64,000 nucleotides of DNA from the NCBI RefSeq assembly GCF_002836505.1, contig NZ_PJBF01000055.1, positions 62,001 to 126,000 on the forward strand. Direction: 5' to 3'. This document shows, in pieces, positions 9,724-18,657 of the stretch; the first letter of the stretch is position 1; every line of letters starts with the position of its first letter. The position numbers and the translations under genes were made by a program. Origin of the DNA: Psychrobacter sp. Choline-02u-9. GTDB lineage: Bacteria; Pseudomonadota; Gammaproteobacteria; Pseudomonadales; Moraxellaceae. A model generated the notes under the pieces. The model saw nothing but the letters and a program-made list of their open reading frames with translations, searched no databases and was not told the DNA's origin.

Positions 9724-10989
9724 CTAACGACTCCGAAGCTCATCTATATAATCTGCCCAATCTTGCATCATCTGTACCCTGGTGTCGATTTCATCAAGCC
9801 TGTTGTAAGCTCCGCCATGTGTGTCTTTTATCCTGTGACCTAGCTGTAATTCTGTGACGATGTCAGAATAGCGTAGCTCAGGCTGTTCCATAAGCAAGGT
9901 TTTAGCAGATGCTCGAAATCCATGCGCACATTGCACGTCTTTATATCCAAGTCGGTGGAATATCTGTACCAACGTCGCTTTACTAATATAAGCATTGCTT
10001 GAACCGCGCATCGAGGCAAATACATGCTCTTTATATCCTGTAATTGACTGGATGTTTCGTAATCGCGAAATTACTTGCGTGGCTAAGGGAACAACTAAGT
10101 GCGAGACCATATCGTCACGACCTTCGCCCTTAGTCGGGGAGAATGCCCATGTATTAGTATCCCAATCGATGTCATCCCAACGCATCGAGCGCAGATCGAT
10201 ACTACGTACAAACACATAAGGTAATAAGTTCATTGCCTCTAATGTAATCTTACTTGCACCTTTAAAAGTGGACATATCCTTTAGAAGCGTCGCAAATTGA
10301 TCTGGTTTGGTGATGGCTGGCAAGTGATTGCCTGAATTGGCAGGTGCAAGCTCACCACGGGTATCGACAGCTACATTTCTATCGCACAACCCTCGAGCAA
10401 CAGCGAATGAAAATACCTTTTCAGTATACAAACGAGTGCTAGCACCAACGAAAGTTGCTTGATTTTCATTGTTTTGAATCGACTCACACACGCTTAGTAT
10501 CATCTCACTGGTGATATCGTTCATTCTCAAGTCGCCAATTTCACGACACATGTATCCGAGACATAAATCCCAAAACTTAAGGGTTGACTCACTGTATGAC
10601 GGTTTTTTAGATTTACTTTGATTGCGACCTGCTGTTTTGTGTTCTCGCCATGCTTGAGCAACGTCAGAAAATGGTGCATTTTTTAGGTGAGTATATTTAT
10701 TGGTTTGCTCTTTTTGCTGGATAGATTTAGGGTCAGAGCCGTTTGCGACGATGTTAAGTATGGTGTCTGCTTTATACTTAACCTCATGGAGACTGACATC
10801 CTCAATCTTACCCAACATCATCCTAGGGCGTTTGCCCTCGATATGCGGATGGGAATAACGTAAGTAGTATTCCTTTTTGCCATTTGGATAAATACGAAGA
10901 CTTAAGCCAGCCACACCCGAGACGCTGACAGAATAATCTTTGTCTCGGCATTCGAGCTTGTTGATATCGTTTGCAGTGTCGATAGCCAT
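9724..10989 (-). CDS. Tyrosine-type site-specific integrase, P4/CP4 type
   Basis: A 421-residue integrase. The N-terminal region (about 1-100, with VSGVAGLSLRIYPNGKKEYY) matches the DUF4102 arm-binding domain of P4-like integrases. The C-terminal catalytic domain has the Arg in SIDLRSMRW, the HGFR box, and QLGHRIKDTHGGAYNR with the nucleophilic Tyr. All the catalytic motifs I can place are present, so the gene looks intact. It begins only 41 bases after the AraC stop codon, with no tRNA next to it. The region behind it has no recognisable phage or conjugation genes, so it looks like the survivor of a decayed integrative element. The target site is unknown. Confidence 0.93.
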   Translation of the reverse strand: MAIDTANDINKLECRDKDYSVSVSGVAGLSLRIYPNGKKEYYLRYSHPHIEGKRPRMMLGKIEDVSLHEVKYKADTILNIVANGSDPKSIQQKEQTNKYTHLKNAPFSDVAQAWREHKTAGRNQSKSKKPSYSESTLKFWDLCLGYMCREIGDLRMNDITSEMILSVCESIQNNENQATFVGASTRLYTEKVFSFAVARGLCDRNVAVDTRGELAPANSGNHLPAITKPDQFATLLKDMSTFKGASKITLEAMNLLPYVFVRSIDLRSMRWDDIDWDTNTWAFSPTKGEGRDDMVSHLVVPLATQVISRLRNIQSITGYKEHVFASMRGSSNAYISKATLVQIFHRLGYKDVQCAHGFRASAKTLLMEQPELRYSDIVTELQLGHRIKDTHGGAYNRLDEIDTRVQMMQDWADYIDELRSR

Positions 10990-11082
10990 AATGTATATCC
11001 GTCATATGATAATTAAGGTTTATGATAGGTTTATGATTAATAACTTATAAAAAGTCTCTTCTGTAGAAAAATATAGAAGTAT

Positions 11083-11103
11083 TGGACACTGTCATGGACG
11101 CTG
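11083..11103 (+). repeat. Short imperfect direct repeat upstream of integrase
   Basis: TGGACACTG (11083-11091) and TGGACGCTG (11095-11103) are two copies of a 9-mer with one mismatch at a 12-base period, 94-114 bases before the integrase start codon. Short direct repeats in this position can be integrase arm-type binding sites, but two copies alone are weak evidence. Confidence 0.3.
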
Positions 11104-11154
11104 GTATTCGTTAGTATTATTAGTAAATCCTTTTAGGTAATGGCTCTTAAGACG

Positions 11155-11187
11155 TAATTATCCCCAAGGTTCACTTGGGAATAATTA
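11155..11187. repeat. Inverted repeat, 14-bp arms
   Basis: Arms taattatccccaag (11155-11168) and cttgggaataatta (11174-11187) pair with one mismatch around a 5-base loop. No T-run follows on either strand, so it is not a standard intrinsic terminator. It lies about 165 bases upstream of the integrase start; a role in integrase binding or regulation is possible. Confidence 0.5.
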
Positions 11188-12297
11188 TAGCATAGTGGCC
11201 AAATATTGAGTAGGCCATACGCTGAGAGGGTTACACGGCATTTCTACCAGTTATTTCGATACATAGTTAAATGCGATTATGGTATCCATGATTGATTCGG
11301 CAAGGAGTTGAGCATATTCTCTACAAAACACATGCTCCTGTACTCGCACAGAATATAAAAATCAGGGTTATAGTACTGTTCTGTGCAAATTTGGAATGTA
11401 CCAATTTTGAGTGGTTTATAGAAAATATATAACGAAAGGCTGAATATATTAAAAAATATCAATAGATAGCTCATTCATCTTAAAAATGGCTTGATAACAA
11501 TAAACAGAGGACGGCTGTTTGTGGGTAGATAAAATTCATCGCTCTACAAGAATAAGCAGAGTCAGTTCTAATGATTTAACAGTCTGTCTATGATTTAAAT
11601 TTACAAGGTTATACGTAATGACTTAGGTATAGCGTTTAAAGACTAGATAAGATTGGAAATATTCGAAGGAGTTACAACGTCTGGCTGATTTTTTGCAATT
11701 AGATATAGGTTGGTGATATTGAGCGATGTCTAGCCACACAAATGATGGTTATCAAAAATAGGCTATTAGCATATCTATATTAAAGACTTAGCCGGTGGAC
11801 ACGGATAATAAATAAGCTATCGCAGACGAATAGCCATGATCATATCGAAGAAAAAGCTAATGATGGGTTTGGATGTAGCCATTCGTATTATCGCAAATCA
11901 TAAAATATTAATAACCAGTCATACAGAGCATTCAAACCTTAACGTCTAATAAAACGTTAAATGATTGACGTAATAATATACCTGTCAGAGATGTTTAGAA
12001 GTAAAACTGATCAAGCGTGAACTATCATCCAAAAGATTCGGTTGAATTAACAGGACAGAGTTAGTCGGTGAGAGCTAAATAGTTTGGTAGGATGTTTATA
12101 CCTAGCAGTATCAGAAATGTATGATCGTCATGATTCTATAGTTAGTAAGGCTTAAACCTACGACCTAATAGACTTTATTTAACATAATATACATTATACG
12201 AAAACAAACTAGCGGTTTTAGTAGCTAAGCGTAAAACCATTTACACCATGTCATTCTTATGCCTTATATCAGATTTAATATTAGTTATAGAGTTTTA

Positions 12298-12789
12298 CTA
12301 ACGACAATTTTCAAGTAAATGCTGACGCAAAGTTTTGCCATCCTGATTTAAAACCACGTCTGCGACTTGGCAATTTTTATCATTGTCATCACATGACAGC
12401 TCATAATAAACATCGCTACCTTGTGCCAAGCTAACCTGAACCAATCCTTGAGCAGTTATTGAAAACTTCTTGTCTTGCGTATAGTCAGGATCTTGCGAGC
12501 TCCAAAGCACATCGTAATCTATATTGCAGGACGTCTGAGTTTTATCAAAATACGCTTGCTCAAGTTGCATCGCTGCTTGCAAGTCAGCATCAGCGTATTG
12601 CTGCAGCACTACAGGATTACTCATACCTTGATCATCAATATCTTGTTGGTACATTTTCGTGATGGTCGCAATCTTCATATTAGCCATGGCATTTTGTTTC
12701 TGATCTACTTTTGATACATCCGCTATAGCGTGACCGACAGGCATCAGTCCTATGGTTAATAGTAATGTCAGCGATTTATATGTTGGCAT
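12298..12789 (-). CDS. Exported protein of unknown function
   Basis: A 163-residue protein with a probable Sec signal peptide: a basic start, a hydrophobic core LTLLLTIGLMPVGH, and a likely cut after AIA near residue 23. The mature part is hydrophilic and acidic, with four cysteines (in TSCNID, LSCDDN, NCQVAD and the C-terminal ENCR) that could form two disulfides in the periplasm. I do not recognise the family. It is divergent from the lipoprotein gene that follows, in the accessory stretch between the integrase and mtfA. Confidence 0.6.
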   Translation of the reverse strand: MPTYKSLTLLLTIGLMPVGHAIADVSKVDQKQNAMANMKIATITKMYQQDIDDQGMSNPVVLQQYADADLQAAMQLEQAYFDKTQTSCNIDYDVLWSSQDPDYTQDKKFSITAQGLVQVSLAQGSDVYYELSCDDNDKNCQVADVVLNQDGKTLRQHLLENCR

Positions 12790-12991
12790 TTTATTCTCTG
12801 CGAGCTTTTGTCCTATAAGTGTTACCGACTATTACATCATACCTATATTCGGACTCTGCTGTATTATCGTATCATTCAGGTTTACTTACTAAAATATCGA
12901 TTACATAGCGCTTTTATGGTATTTTTTACCAGTTCCCATGACAATTTATAGTGATGTTTCTTTCGCTAATAACTGTGCTAAGGATAATTTT

Positions 12992-13660
12992 ATGATGACA
13001 TTACCTGCTTTTTTTAAGGAAAAATCTGCAACATTAGTCTCTAGCAGCCTTCTGTTATTCACGCTAGCTGCTACGGGTTGTCAGTCTGCTTCTGAGTCCA
13101 GTGAAGCCATTGTATCTCAGCCAACCAGTAGCTCATCAACACCTAGTAATGCTGATATCAGCCAGCAAACCCTTAGGCAGCAAGCGTTACGTATACAGCG
13201 CGCACTGGCAAATAAGGACTTTTCTAGAATCACTAATGATATCCATCCAACACGTGGCGTTCGTTTTTCGATGTACGCTTATGTACGGCCTGAGTCAGAT
13301 AAGGTTCTTAGCCGCGGGCAATTTGCACAGTATTTACAGCAGTCTAACATTCAATTTACTTGGGGCGAAAAAGACGGTACTGGCGATCTATTGGTCACGC
13401 CGTTGCCTGCTTATCTGGATACTTGGGTGGATGGCAAAAAGTTCAATAATGCTAGTATCAATGTCAATGAATTCAAAAATAATGGTAATTCTATCAATAA
13501 TTTAAAAGAAATATACCAAACATCAGATGTTGTAGAATTTTATTATAAAGGCACGGATGAGTATGATGGTATGGACTGGCGGGTACTACGCTTGGTATTT
13601 GATGAGTATCAAGGCAAGCGTTACCTAGTGGCGATTATCAATGATCAATGGACGGTTTAA
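12992..13660 (+). CDS. Lipoprotein of unknown function with conserved HPxxGVRFS and DWRxLRLVF motifs
   Basis: Start chosen at ATG 12992 (ATG ATG), where AAGGA lies 7 bases upstream; an in-frame ATG at 12938 lacks a ribosome site and would bury the signal sequence. The 222-residue product has a lipoprotein signal (LLLFTLAATGC lipobox), then a Ser/Thr-rich linker and a folded domain containing HPTRGVRFSMYAYV, GNSINN and MDWRVLRLVF, ending in NDQWTV. From memory, similar motif strings occur in a widespread family of uncharacterised exported proteins, especially in Firmicutes. Its job is unknown. Confidence 0.72.
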   Translation: MMTLPAFFKEKSATLVSSSLLLFTLAATGCQSASESSEAIVSQPTSSSSTPSNADISQQTLRQQALRIQRALANKDFSRITNDIHPTRGVRFSMYAYVRPESDKVLSRGQFAQYLQQSNIQFTWGEKDGTGDLLVTPLPAYLDTWVDGKKFNNASINVNEFKNNGNSINNLKEIYQTSDVVEFYYKGTDEYDGMDWRVLRLVFDEYQGKRYLVAIINDQWTV

Positions 13661-13858
13661 GGTGTAGAGAAAGATTGCCCGACAACTTTTATAAGGCTTG
13701 TTTAAATTGGCAACCTGCTCTATCTGGTTATAAATGCTATATATATTCAAATAAATATATATAGCGGCTTGTACTATATGGTCTTTGGTATAGTTTTTAA
13801 TGACAAGCTTGTTTATTGCCCTTCTAATGACAACATATTCATAATCAATTTGATCAAA

Positions 13859-14372
13859 TTTTTTTTGATTGGGGTCAGACTCAGCGACCAATAAGGTCAA
13901 TGCCGCAAGCCCGGTATTATTGATGACCATGTCGCCTTTATCATTCAGCAGTCGATGATTACAGTGTAAAAAATCCACGAACAAAAAAGCGCCGCTGCGT
14001 TGCCCAACGTCTAAATTGCACGCCTTGAGGAGATTTGATGCGATAGCCTACTGATATAATCACATCTAAATCATAAAAAGTCACCGGGCGATCAGAATTT
14101 GCAATATGCATTTTTTGCATATTGCTTTTTTCAGCGATTTCTTCATCTTTTATGGCATTGGCGATATGACGAGAAATTACTGATTGATCATGACCAAACA
14201 ACACAGTCATTTGTGCTTGTGACAGCCAGACAGTCTCTTGCTCAAAATGTACATCTACTCGTGCCTTTCCATCAGCACTTTCATAGATTTCTACTTTTGC
14301 CACATTATCACTTATAGTGTTAATCACCTCAGCTTCCCCAATTCCAATATGATTATGCTGTCTTGAATACAA
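13859..14372 (-). pseudogene. RhuM-family (virulence RhuM/Fic-associated) gene remnant
   Basis: Two pieces of one family lie in different frames. 13959-14372 encodes the N-terminal part (KVEIYESADGKARVDVHF, YDLDVIISVGYRIKSPQG, FRRWATQ). From 13984 down to about 13859 a second frame encodes what looks like the family's C-terminal part (FVDFLHCNHRLLND, LAALTLLVAESDPNQKK). The roughly 340-residue full-length protein is therefore missing its middle, and the junction near 13980 is also frameshifted. The N-terminal frame has only a TTG start at 14372. Frame and motif loss make a working protein unlikely. It lies 29 bases beyond the mtfA stop. Confidence 0.7.
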
Positions 14373-14401
14373 CTTACTATCACAATCTCCATAAATATCA
14401 C

Positions 14402-15145
14402 TTATAACGGCGTCTGACGAAAGAATTTCACCATAATATGATAAATATCAGGATAAGCATCAACCAGCTTTTGCGGCGTTTCAAAAAATACTTCACTCAG
14501 AACCGCAAAAAACTCAGCAGGATTCGTCGCTCCATAACGATCTAGACCTGACTTACGATGTGTCTGAAAGTCCTCAAAATCGCGGCTCATAATCTGTGTC
14601 CAGTTTGCAGGATTCATATTAGGTTGCATGGGCGGAAAGCCATTGGCACGGCCATTCATCATATCGAGCTTATGAACAAACTCATGAATGACAACGTTAT
14701 GCCCGTCACGTTCGCCTGAGTGCTTGGCATCTCTCCATGAAAGAATAACAGGCCCTCTCAGCCATGCTTCTCCGCTACGGTGTTGACTGCCTTCGTGGAC
14801 GATACCAAACTCATCTACCGTGGTACTGTTACTTTTGTACGAGCCAGGATAAATGATGATGGATGACCAACCAGCATACCAATCAAGGCCTAAGTTTAAG
14901 ATCGGCAAACACGCTTGCAGTGCAATCGACTGTCTGACAGCATTCGTAATTTCAAAGCCTTGTGCACCAGTGATAGATTTATCAGCTAAAAATAATGTTG
15001 CTAACTCAAATAAATGTTTCATCTCGTCAACATTTAATCTATCAAGTATCACGATACGCTCAGCCGCTTGCATCCAGTCAGCCTGAGTAAATTCACTGTT
15101 GTCTAGTATGCGCTGTTCACGCCAGTCTTTTATGATGCCAAACAT
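14402..15145 (-). CDS. mtfA: MtfA-like zinc peptidase (M90 family)
   Basis: A 247-residue cytosolic protein of the MtfA/YeeI family, a zinc aminopeptidase known in E. coli to bind the regulator Mlc and so affect glucose PTS expression. The zinc site HEFVH is at residues 154-158, and the downstream glutamate helix NPAEFFAVLSEVFFE near 207-221 matches the family. Length is normal (about 260). The ribosome site AAGGATAG precedes the ATG. Whether it has an Mlc-like partner in this organism is not visible here. Confidence 0.9.
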   Translation of the reverse strand: MFGIIKDWREQRILDNSEFTQADWMQAAERIVILDRLNVDEMKHLFELATLFLADKSITGAQGFEITNAVRQSIALQACLPILNLGLDWYAGWSSIIIYPGSYKSNSTTVDEFGIVHEGSQHRSGEAWLRGPVILSWRDAKHSGERDGHNVVIHEFVHKLDMMNGRANGFPPMQPNMNPANWTQIMSRDFEDFQTHRKSGLDRYGATNPAEFFAVLSEVFFETPQKLVDAYPDIYHIMVKFFRQTPL

Positions 15146-15228
15146 AATTTGCTATCCTTAAACCTTACGATATTGAAATAACTCAGCCTAGCATGCACTC
15201 ACTTGCCACAAATATGCCAATATCGTTA

Positions 15229-15801
15229 CTAAGAAGACTTTATGGCATCTAACTGCACTTCTACCACTCGTAGCGCCATTGATTTCCAGTCCAAATTTAT
15301 ATCATCAGTAAACACCATGTGGTGACTGATACTCACGTACCCATGTACGATTGCCCAAATATCTAGCGCTATTTGTCTGCGCTCCTCAATAGTCGCACCA
15401 TCTGGTAGATACGAGCCAGCCACCCGTACCAGTTTTGAAAATGCACTGTCTCTGGCTGCAACTGCTTCTTCAGAGGGCTGATATCCTGCATCAGATTCCC
15501 CAAAAATCAGCCGATAGTGTGCCTCGTGTTGCTCGCCTACATTGAGATACCCTAGGCACGCCTCTAGCACTTGCTCTTTGCTTGCCTTGCCTTCTGGAAT
15601 GACATCCATAGCTTCACGGACTAGGTTAAATCCTTCTATGTACAGCGCATCTAGTATGCCTTGCTTACCTTGGAAGTGACTGTATATACCGATGGTGGAC
15701 AGTCCTGCCCGCTTGGATATAGCGCGTACACTTAAGGCATCTCCGCCCCCTTCTAAGAAAAGCTCAGATGCGGCGTTTAGTATTTTGGTTCTAGCATCCA
15801 T
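15229..15801 (-). CDS. TetR-family repressor (WHG-domain type)
   Basis: A 190-residue regulator from ATG 15801. A TTG at 15825 extends the frame by 8 codons but overlaps the likely minus-strand -10 box (15825-15830), so it cannot be in the transcript from that promoter. The N-terminal helix-turn-helix is clear (LFLEGGGDALSVRAISKRAG, then STIGIYSHFQGKQGILDAL). The C-terminal half, with RLIFGESDAGY and ALDIWAIVHGYVSI, fits the WHG-type ligand domain. It faces the flavoprotein/DUF2855 genes across twin palindromes and very probably represses both directions. Confidence 0.9.
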   Translation of the reverse strand: MDARTKILNAASELFLEGGGDALSVRAISKRAGLSTIGIYSHFQGKQGILDALYIEGFNLVREAMDVIPEGKASKEQVLEACLGYLNVGEQHEAHYRLIFGESDAGYQPSEEAVAARDSAFSKLVRVAGSYLPDGATIEERRQIALDIWAIVHGYVSISHHMVFTDDINLDWKSMALRVVEVQLDAIKSS

Positions 15802-15818
15802 TAGATTCTCACTATATC

Positions 15819-15861
15819 TTGACAATTATAACAGTGTTATTCTAGTATATAACACTGTTAT
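15819..15861. promoter_or_regulatory. Divergent promoter region with twin TetR operators
   Basis: Two 13-bp palindromes of the form ATAACA-N-TGTTAT lie at 15828-15840 and 15849-15861, with centres 21 bp apart (two helical turns). On the plus strand TTGACA (15819-15824) and TAGTAT (15843-15848, 18-bp spacer) flank the first palindrome, so a bound repressor would block the flavoprotein promoter. On the minus strand TATAAT (15825-15830) overlaps it and would drive tetR. The palindromes are plain in the sequence; the promoter assignment is by motif match. Confidence 0.8.
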
Positions 15862-15920
15862 GCACAAACGATTATGAATTGATTGTGTTGATAGAAACTC
15901 AACTTAAGAGTAAGGACGCT

Positions 15921-17360
15921 ATGAGTATTCAATAGCTAGAAACGGATTATCTAATCATTGGTAGTGGCGCGGTGGGCATGGCTTTTGCCGATGTGCTGCT
16001 TACAGAGACCGATGCTAATATTATTATCGTCGATAAACATCATAAGCCAGGTGGTCATTGGAACGATGCCTATTCGTTTGTCACCTTACATCAGCCGTCG
16101 TCTTTTTATGGCGTTAGCTCACGTGAGCTTTGCGGCGGTATGATTGATAAAATTGGTTTAAATAAAGGCTTGTCCGAGCTGGCGTCAGGCGCAGAAGTCA
16201 TGGCGTACTTTGATAAAGTCATGAAGCACACGTTTTTACCAAGTGGCCGCGTGAAATACTTCCCGATGTGTGAGTACAAAGGCGACGGCAAGTTTTCATC
16301 GTTGCTGTCTGATACTAGCTATGAGGTTAAGGTCAATAAGAAAATCATTGACGGTACTTACTTCAAAACCTCAGTACCAGCGACCCATACCCCAAACTTT
16401 GAGATTGCTAAAGGTGTTAAGTTTGGCCCGCTAAATGATTTACCGAGTTTAAGTAAACCTCGTGACGGTTACGTGATTATCGGTGGTGGTAAAACAGGTA
16501 TTGACGCGGTTTTATGGTTACTAGAAAACCAAATTGACCCAGATCATATTACATGGATTATGCCAAGAGATGCTTGGCTGCTCGATCGCAAAAACACCCA
16601 ACCCTCTCGTGATTTTTTCACCCATACTATTGGAGCACAGGCTACTCAAGCAGAAGCGATTGCTGAGGCAGAAAACATCGAAGACCTGTTTAATCGATTA
16701 GAAAAAGGTGGCGTATTAATGCGTCTTGATCCAAATGTACGCCCGAAAATGTTCCATGGTGCTACCATTAGCAGTGAAGAGCTCAAGCAGTTACGCCGTG
16801 TTAAAAACATTGTACGTAAAGGGCGCGTGACTCGCTTAGATACTGACAAAATTTATTTCGGTGAGGACAGCATTGCGACCACTCCTAATACCATGCATAT
16901 CGATTGCTCAGCACAGGCAGTACCAGTGACAGAGACGTACGATGTGTTCAAAGGTGATACCGTAGTGGTGCAAACCGTACGTACCTATCAGCCTATATTT
17001 AGTGCCGCTTTCATTGCCCACATCGAGGCTAATTATGATGATGAAACTATCAAAAATGAGTTGTGCCAAGTGGTGCCAATTCCAAATCATGATACGGACT
17101 TTTTGGTTGGCCTTGTTAAACAAATGCAGAATCAGATGCGTTGGTCAAAGGAGCCTGTGCTACGTGAATGGATGATTAATAATCGCTTAGACGGCTTCAC
17201 CAAATTGGTACGAGCCAGCGAAGACACCCCGCCTGAAGAGCTTGCTATTCTTAAGCGCCTAAAAGAAGCAGGACCAAAAGCCGCTGCAAACATGCCTAAA
17301 CTCATGGGTGAAATCATGCAAATAACAGCAGCGCGTCAAGCCAAAACTGCTAATGCTTAA
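15921..17360 (+). pseudogene. FAD/NAD(P)-binding monooxygenase-like flavoprotein, amber stop at codon 5
   Basis: ATG 15921 has a strong AAGGA site, but codon 5 is TAG (15933-15935). After it the frame is open for 475 codons. The N-terminal FAD fold (LIIGSGAVGMAFADVL) lies between the stop and the first plausible restart (GTG 15972). Any restart would therefore lose the GxGxxG loop. A second nucleotide-binding motif, VIIGGGKTGIDAVLWL, and NGxxR-like oxidoreductase features place it among flavin monooxygenase-like proteins; substrate unknown. It is the first gene of an operon with a DUF2855 gene, 38 bases apart. It is probably inactive unless amber is suppressed or the base call is wrong. Confidence 0.8.
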
Positions 17361-17398
17361 CCTGATGACCATAAAGTAAAATAAAAAAGGAAATAACC

Positions 17399-18486
17399 AT
17401 GCAAGAATTTCAGACTAATAAAGCAAACCTAACTCAAGCTCGCCTGCAAGAGACGCCTATACACACTCTTGGCGATGGCGAAGTACGTGTCAAAGTTGAT
17501 CGCTTTGCTTTTACTGCCAATAATATTACTTATGCAGTCATGGGCGACCAATTACGCTATTGGCAGTTTTTTCCGCCAAATGGTGACGAGCCTGAAAAAT
17601 GGGGTATTATTCCAGTATGGGGTTTTGGCGATGTTGTTGAGTCCAATAGTGATGCACTACCTATCGGTGAGCGCTTATTCGGTTACTTCCCGCCCGCCAA
17701 TGAATTAATCATAACACCCAAACCAGTTTACTTGATGGTAGTGTCCATCGTGCCGAGCTACCACCCGGTTATAATTTATACCAGCGCGTCAATCATGAAC
17801 GAGGCTATGACCGCGCTCATGACGATCAGCGTATGCTGTTGTTCGTATTGCACCTGACCTCATTTTGCTTACATGATCTATTGAAGGGTAATGATTGGTT
17901 TGGTGCAGAGCAAGTGTTGATTATCAGTGCCTCTAGTAAAACCAGTATCGGCCTAGCCTATGGCCTCGCTGATGATAAAGACGCGCCGCACGTTATCGGC
18001 CTCACATCAAACCGTCATGTAGATTTTGTTCAGTCAATTGACGCTTATGACAGTGTGCTTAGCTATGACACCCTTGAGCAGATTGATGCAACTAAGCCGA
18101 CAGTTATTGTAGATATGTCGGCCAACACTGACGTGCTCAGCCGTTTACATAGACACTTAGGCGATAACATGCGCTATACCAGCAATGTCGGCCTTACGCA
18201 CTGGGACGAGCCACGTCATGCCGAAGGTATCATTCAAGAACGTAGCCAGCAGTTTTTTGCGCCCAGTCATGTACAGCAACGTATGAAAGAATGGGGCCCT
18301 GAAGAGTTCAATAAACGCTCTATACACTACATCATGAATAGCACCGCAAAAACTAGTGCGTGGTTAAAGATTCAAGAGCTTGATGGAGTTAAAGGTTTAC
18401 TGGAGGTTTATAAAGATATCTGCGAAGGTAAGATAGCCGCTGATGAAGGTTTGGTAGTAGTTATGGGTGACAGTGAAAAAGACTAG
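17399..18486 (+). pseudogene. DUF2855-family protein, single-base deletion frameshift
   Basis: The 5' frame encodes the family N-terminus (GEVRVKVDRFAFTANNITYA, WGIIPVWGFGDVV) to about 17730. The same protein then continues in the -1 frame as LDGSVHRAELPPGYNLYQRV, followed by LIISASSKTSIGLA and the C-terminus ending at 18486. Restoring one base near 17731 gives 363 codons, the usual DUF2855 length. DUF2855 proteins look like quinone reductase/MDR relatives and I know of no proven function. The gene lies directly after the interrupted flavoprotein and ends 57 bases before a terminator. An internal ATG at 17833 could express only the C-terminal half. Confidence 0.85.
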
Positions 18487-18542
18487 GCTATAAAACTGGC
18501 TATAAAATTTATCGACTATTTGTCATTAGAAAAATGAAAATT

Positions 18543-18583
18543 AAAAAGCAGAGAGCCTTGCCAATAAACTCTCTGCTTTTTTT
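18543..18583 (+). terminator. Rho-independent terminator
   Basis: The stem AAAAAGCAGAGAG (18543-18555) pairs with CTCTCTGCTTTTT (18569-18581) and is followed by T residues. It ends the flavoprotein/DUF2855 operon; the A-rich left arm could let it also serve the converging SGNH gene. Confidence 0.85.
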
Positions 18584-18657
18584 GCTTTATATACTGACTA
18601 CAGACATACACCTTACTCATAATCTTTAAACTTAAAAGCTGTAGTTTACATTGCGGT

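Larger units (their letters stand above)
10990..12297. other. 1.3-kb gene-poor, AT-rich stretch behind the integrase
   Basis: I find no convincing gene here. The longest open frame (65 codons, minus strand, 11277-11474) has no family resemblance that I recognise. Visible structure is limited to a direct repeat at 11083-11103 and a strong hairpin at 11155-11187, both close to the integrase start. Stop codons are dense in every frame, and the composition is more AT-rich than the flanks by eye. It is most simply read as non-coding or decayed remains of the element that brought the integrase. Confidence 0.55.

Noticed and set aside
11155..11187. Hairpin considered as an intrinsic terminator
   Set aside because: No T-run on either strand; kept only as an inverted repeat.
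11277..11474. 65-codon minus-strand open frame behind the integrase
   Set aside because: Hydrophobic, AT-rich and without recognisable motif or ribosome site; too weak to call a gene.
15825..15825. TTG start for the TetR gene
   Set aside because: It overlaps the likely -10 box (15825-15830) of its own promoter; ATG 15801 is preferred.
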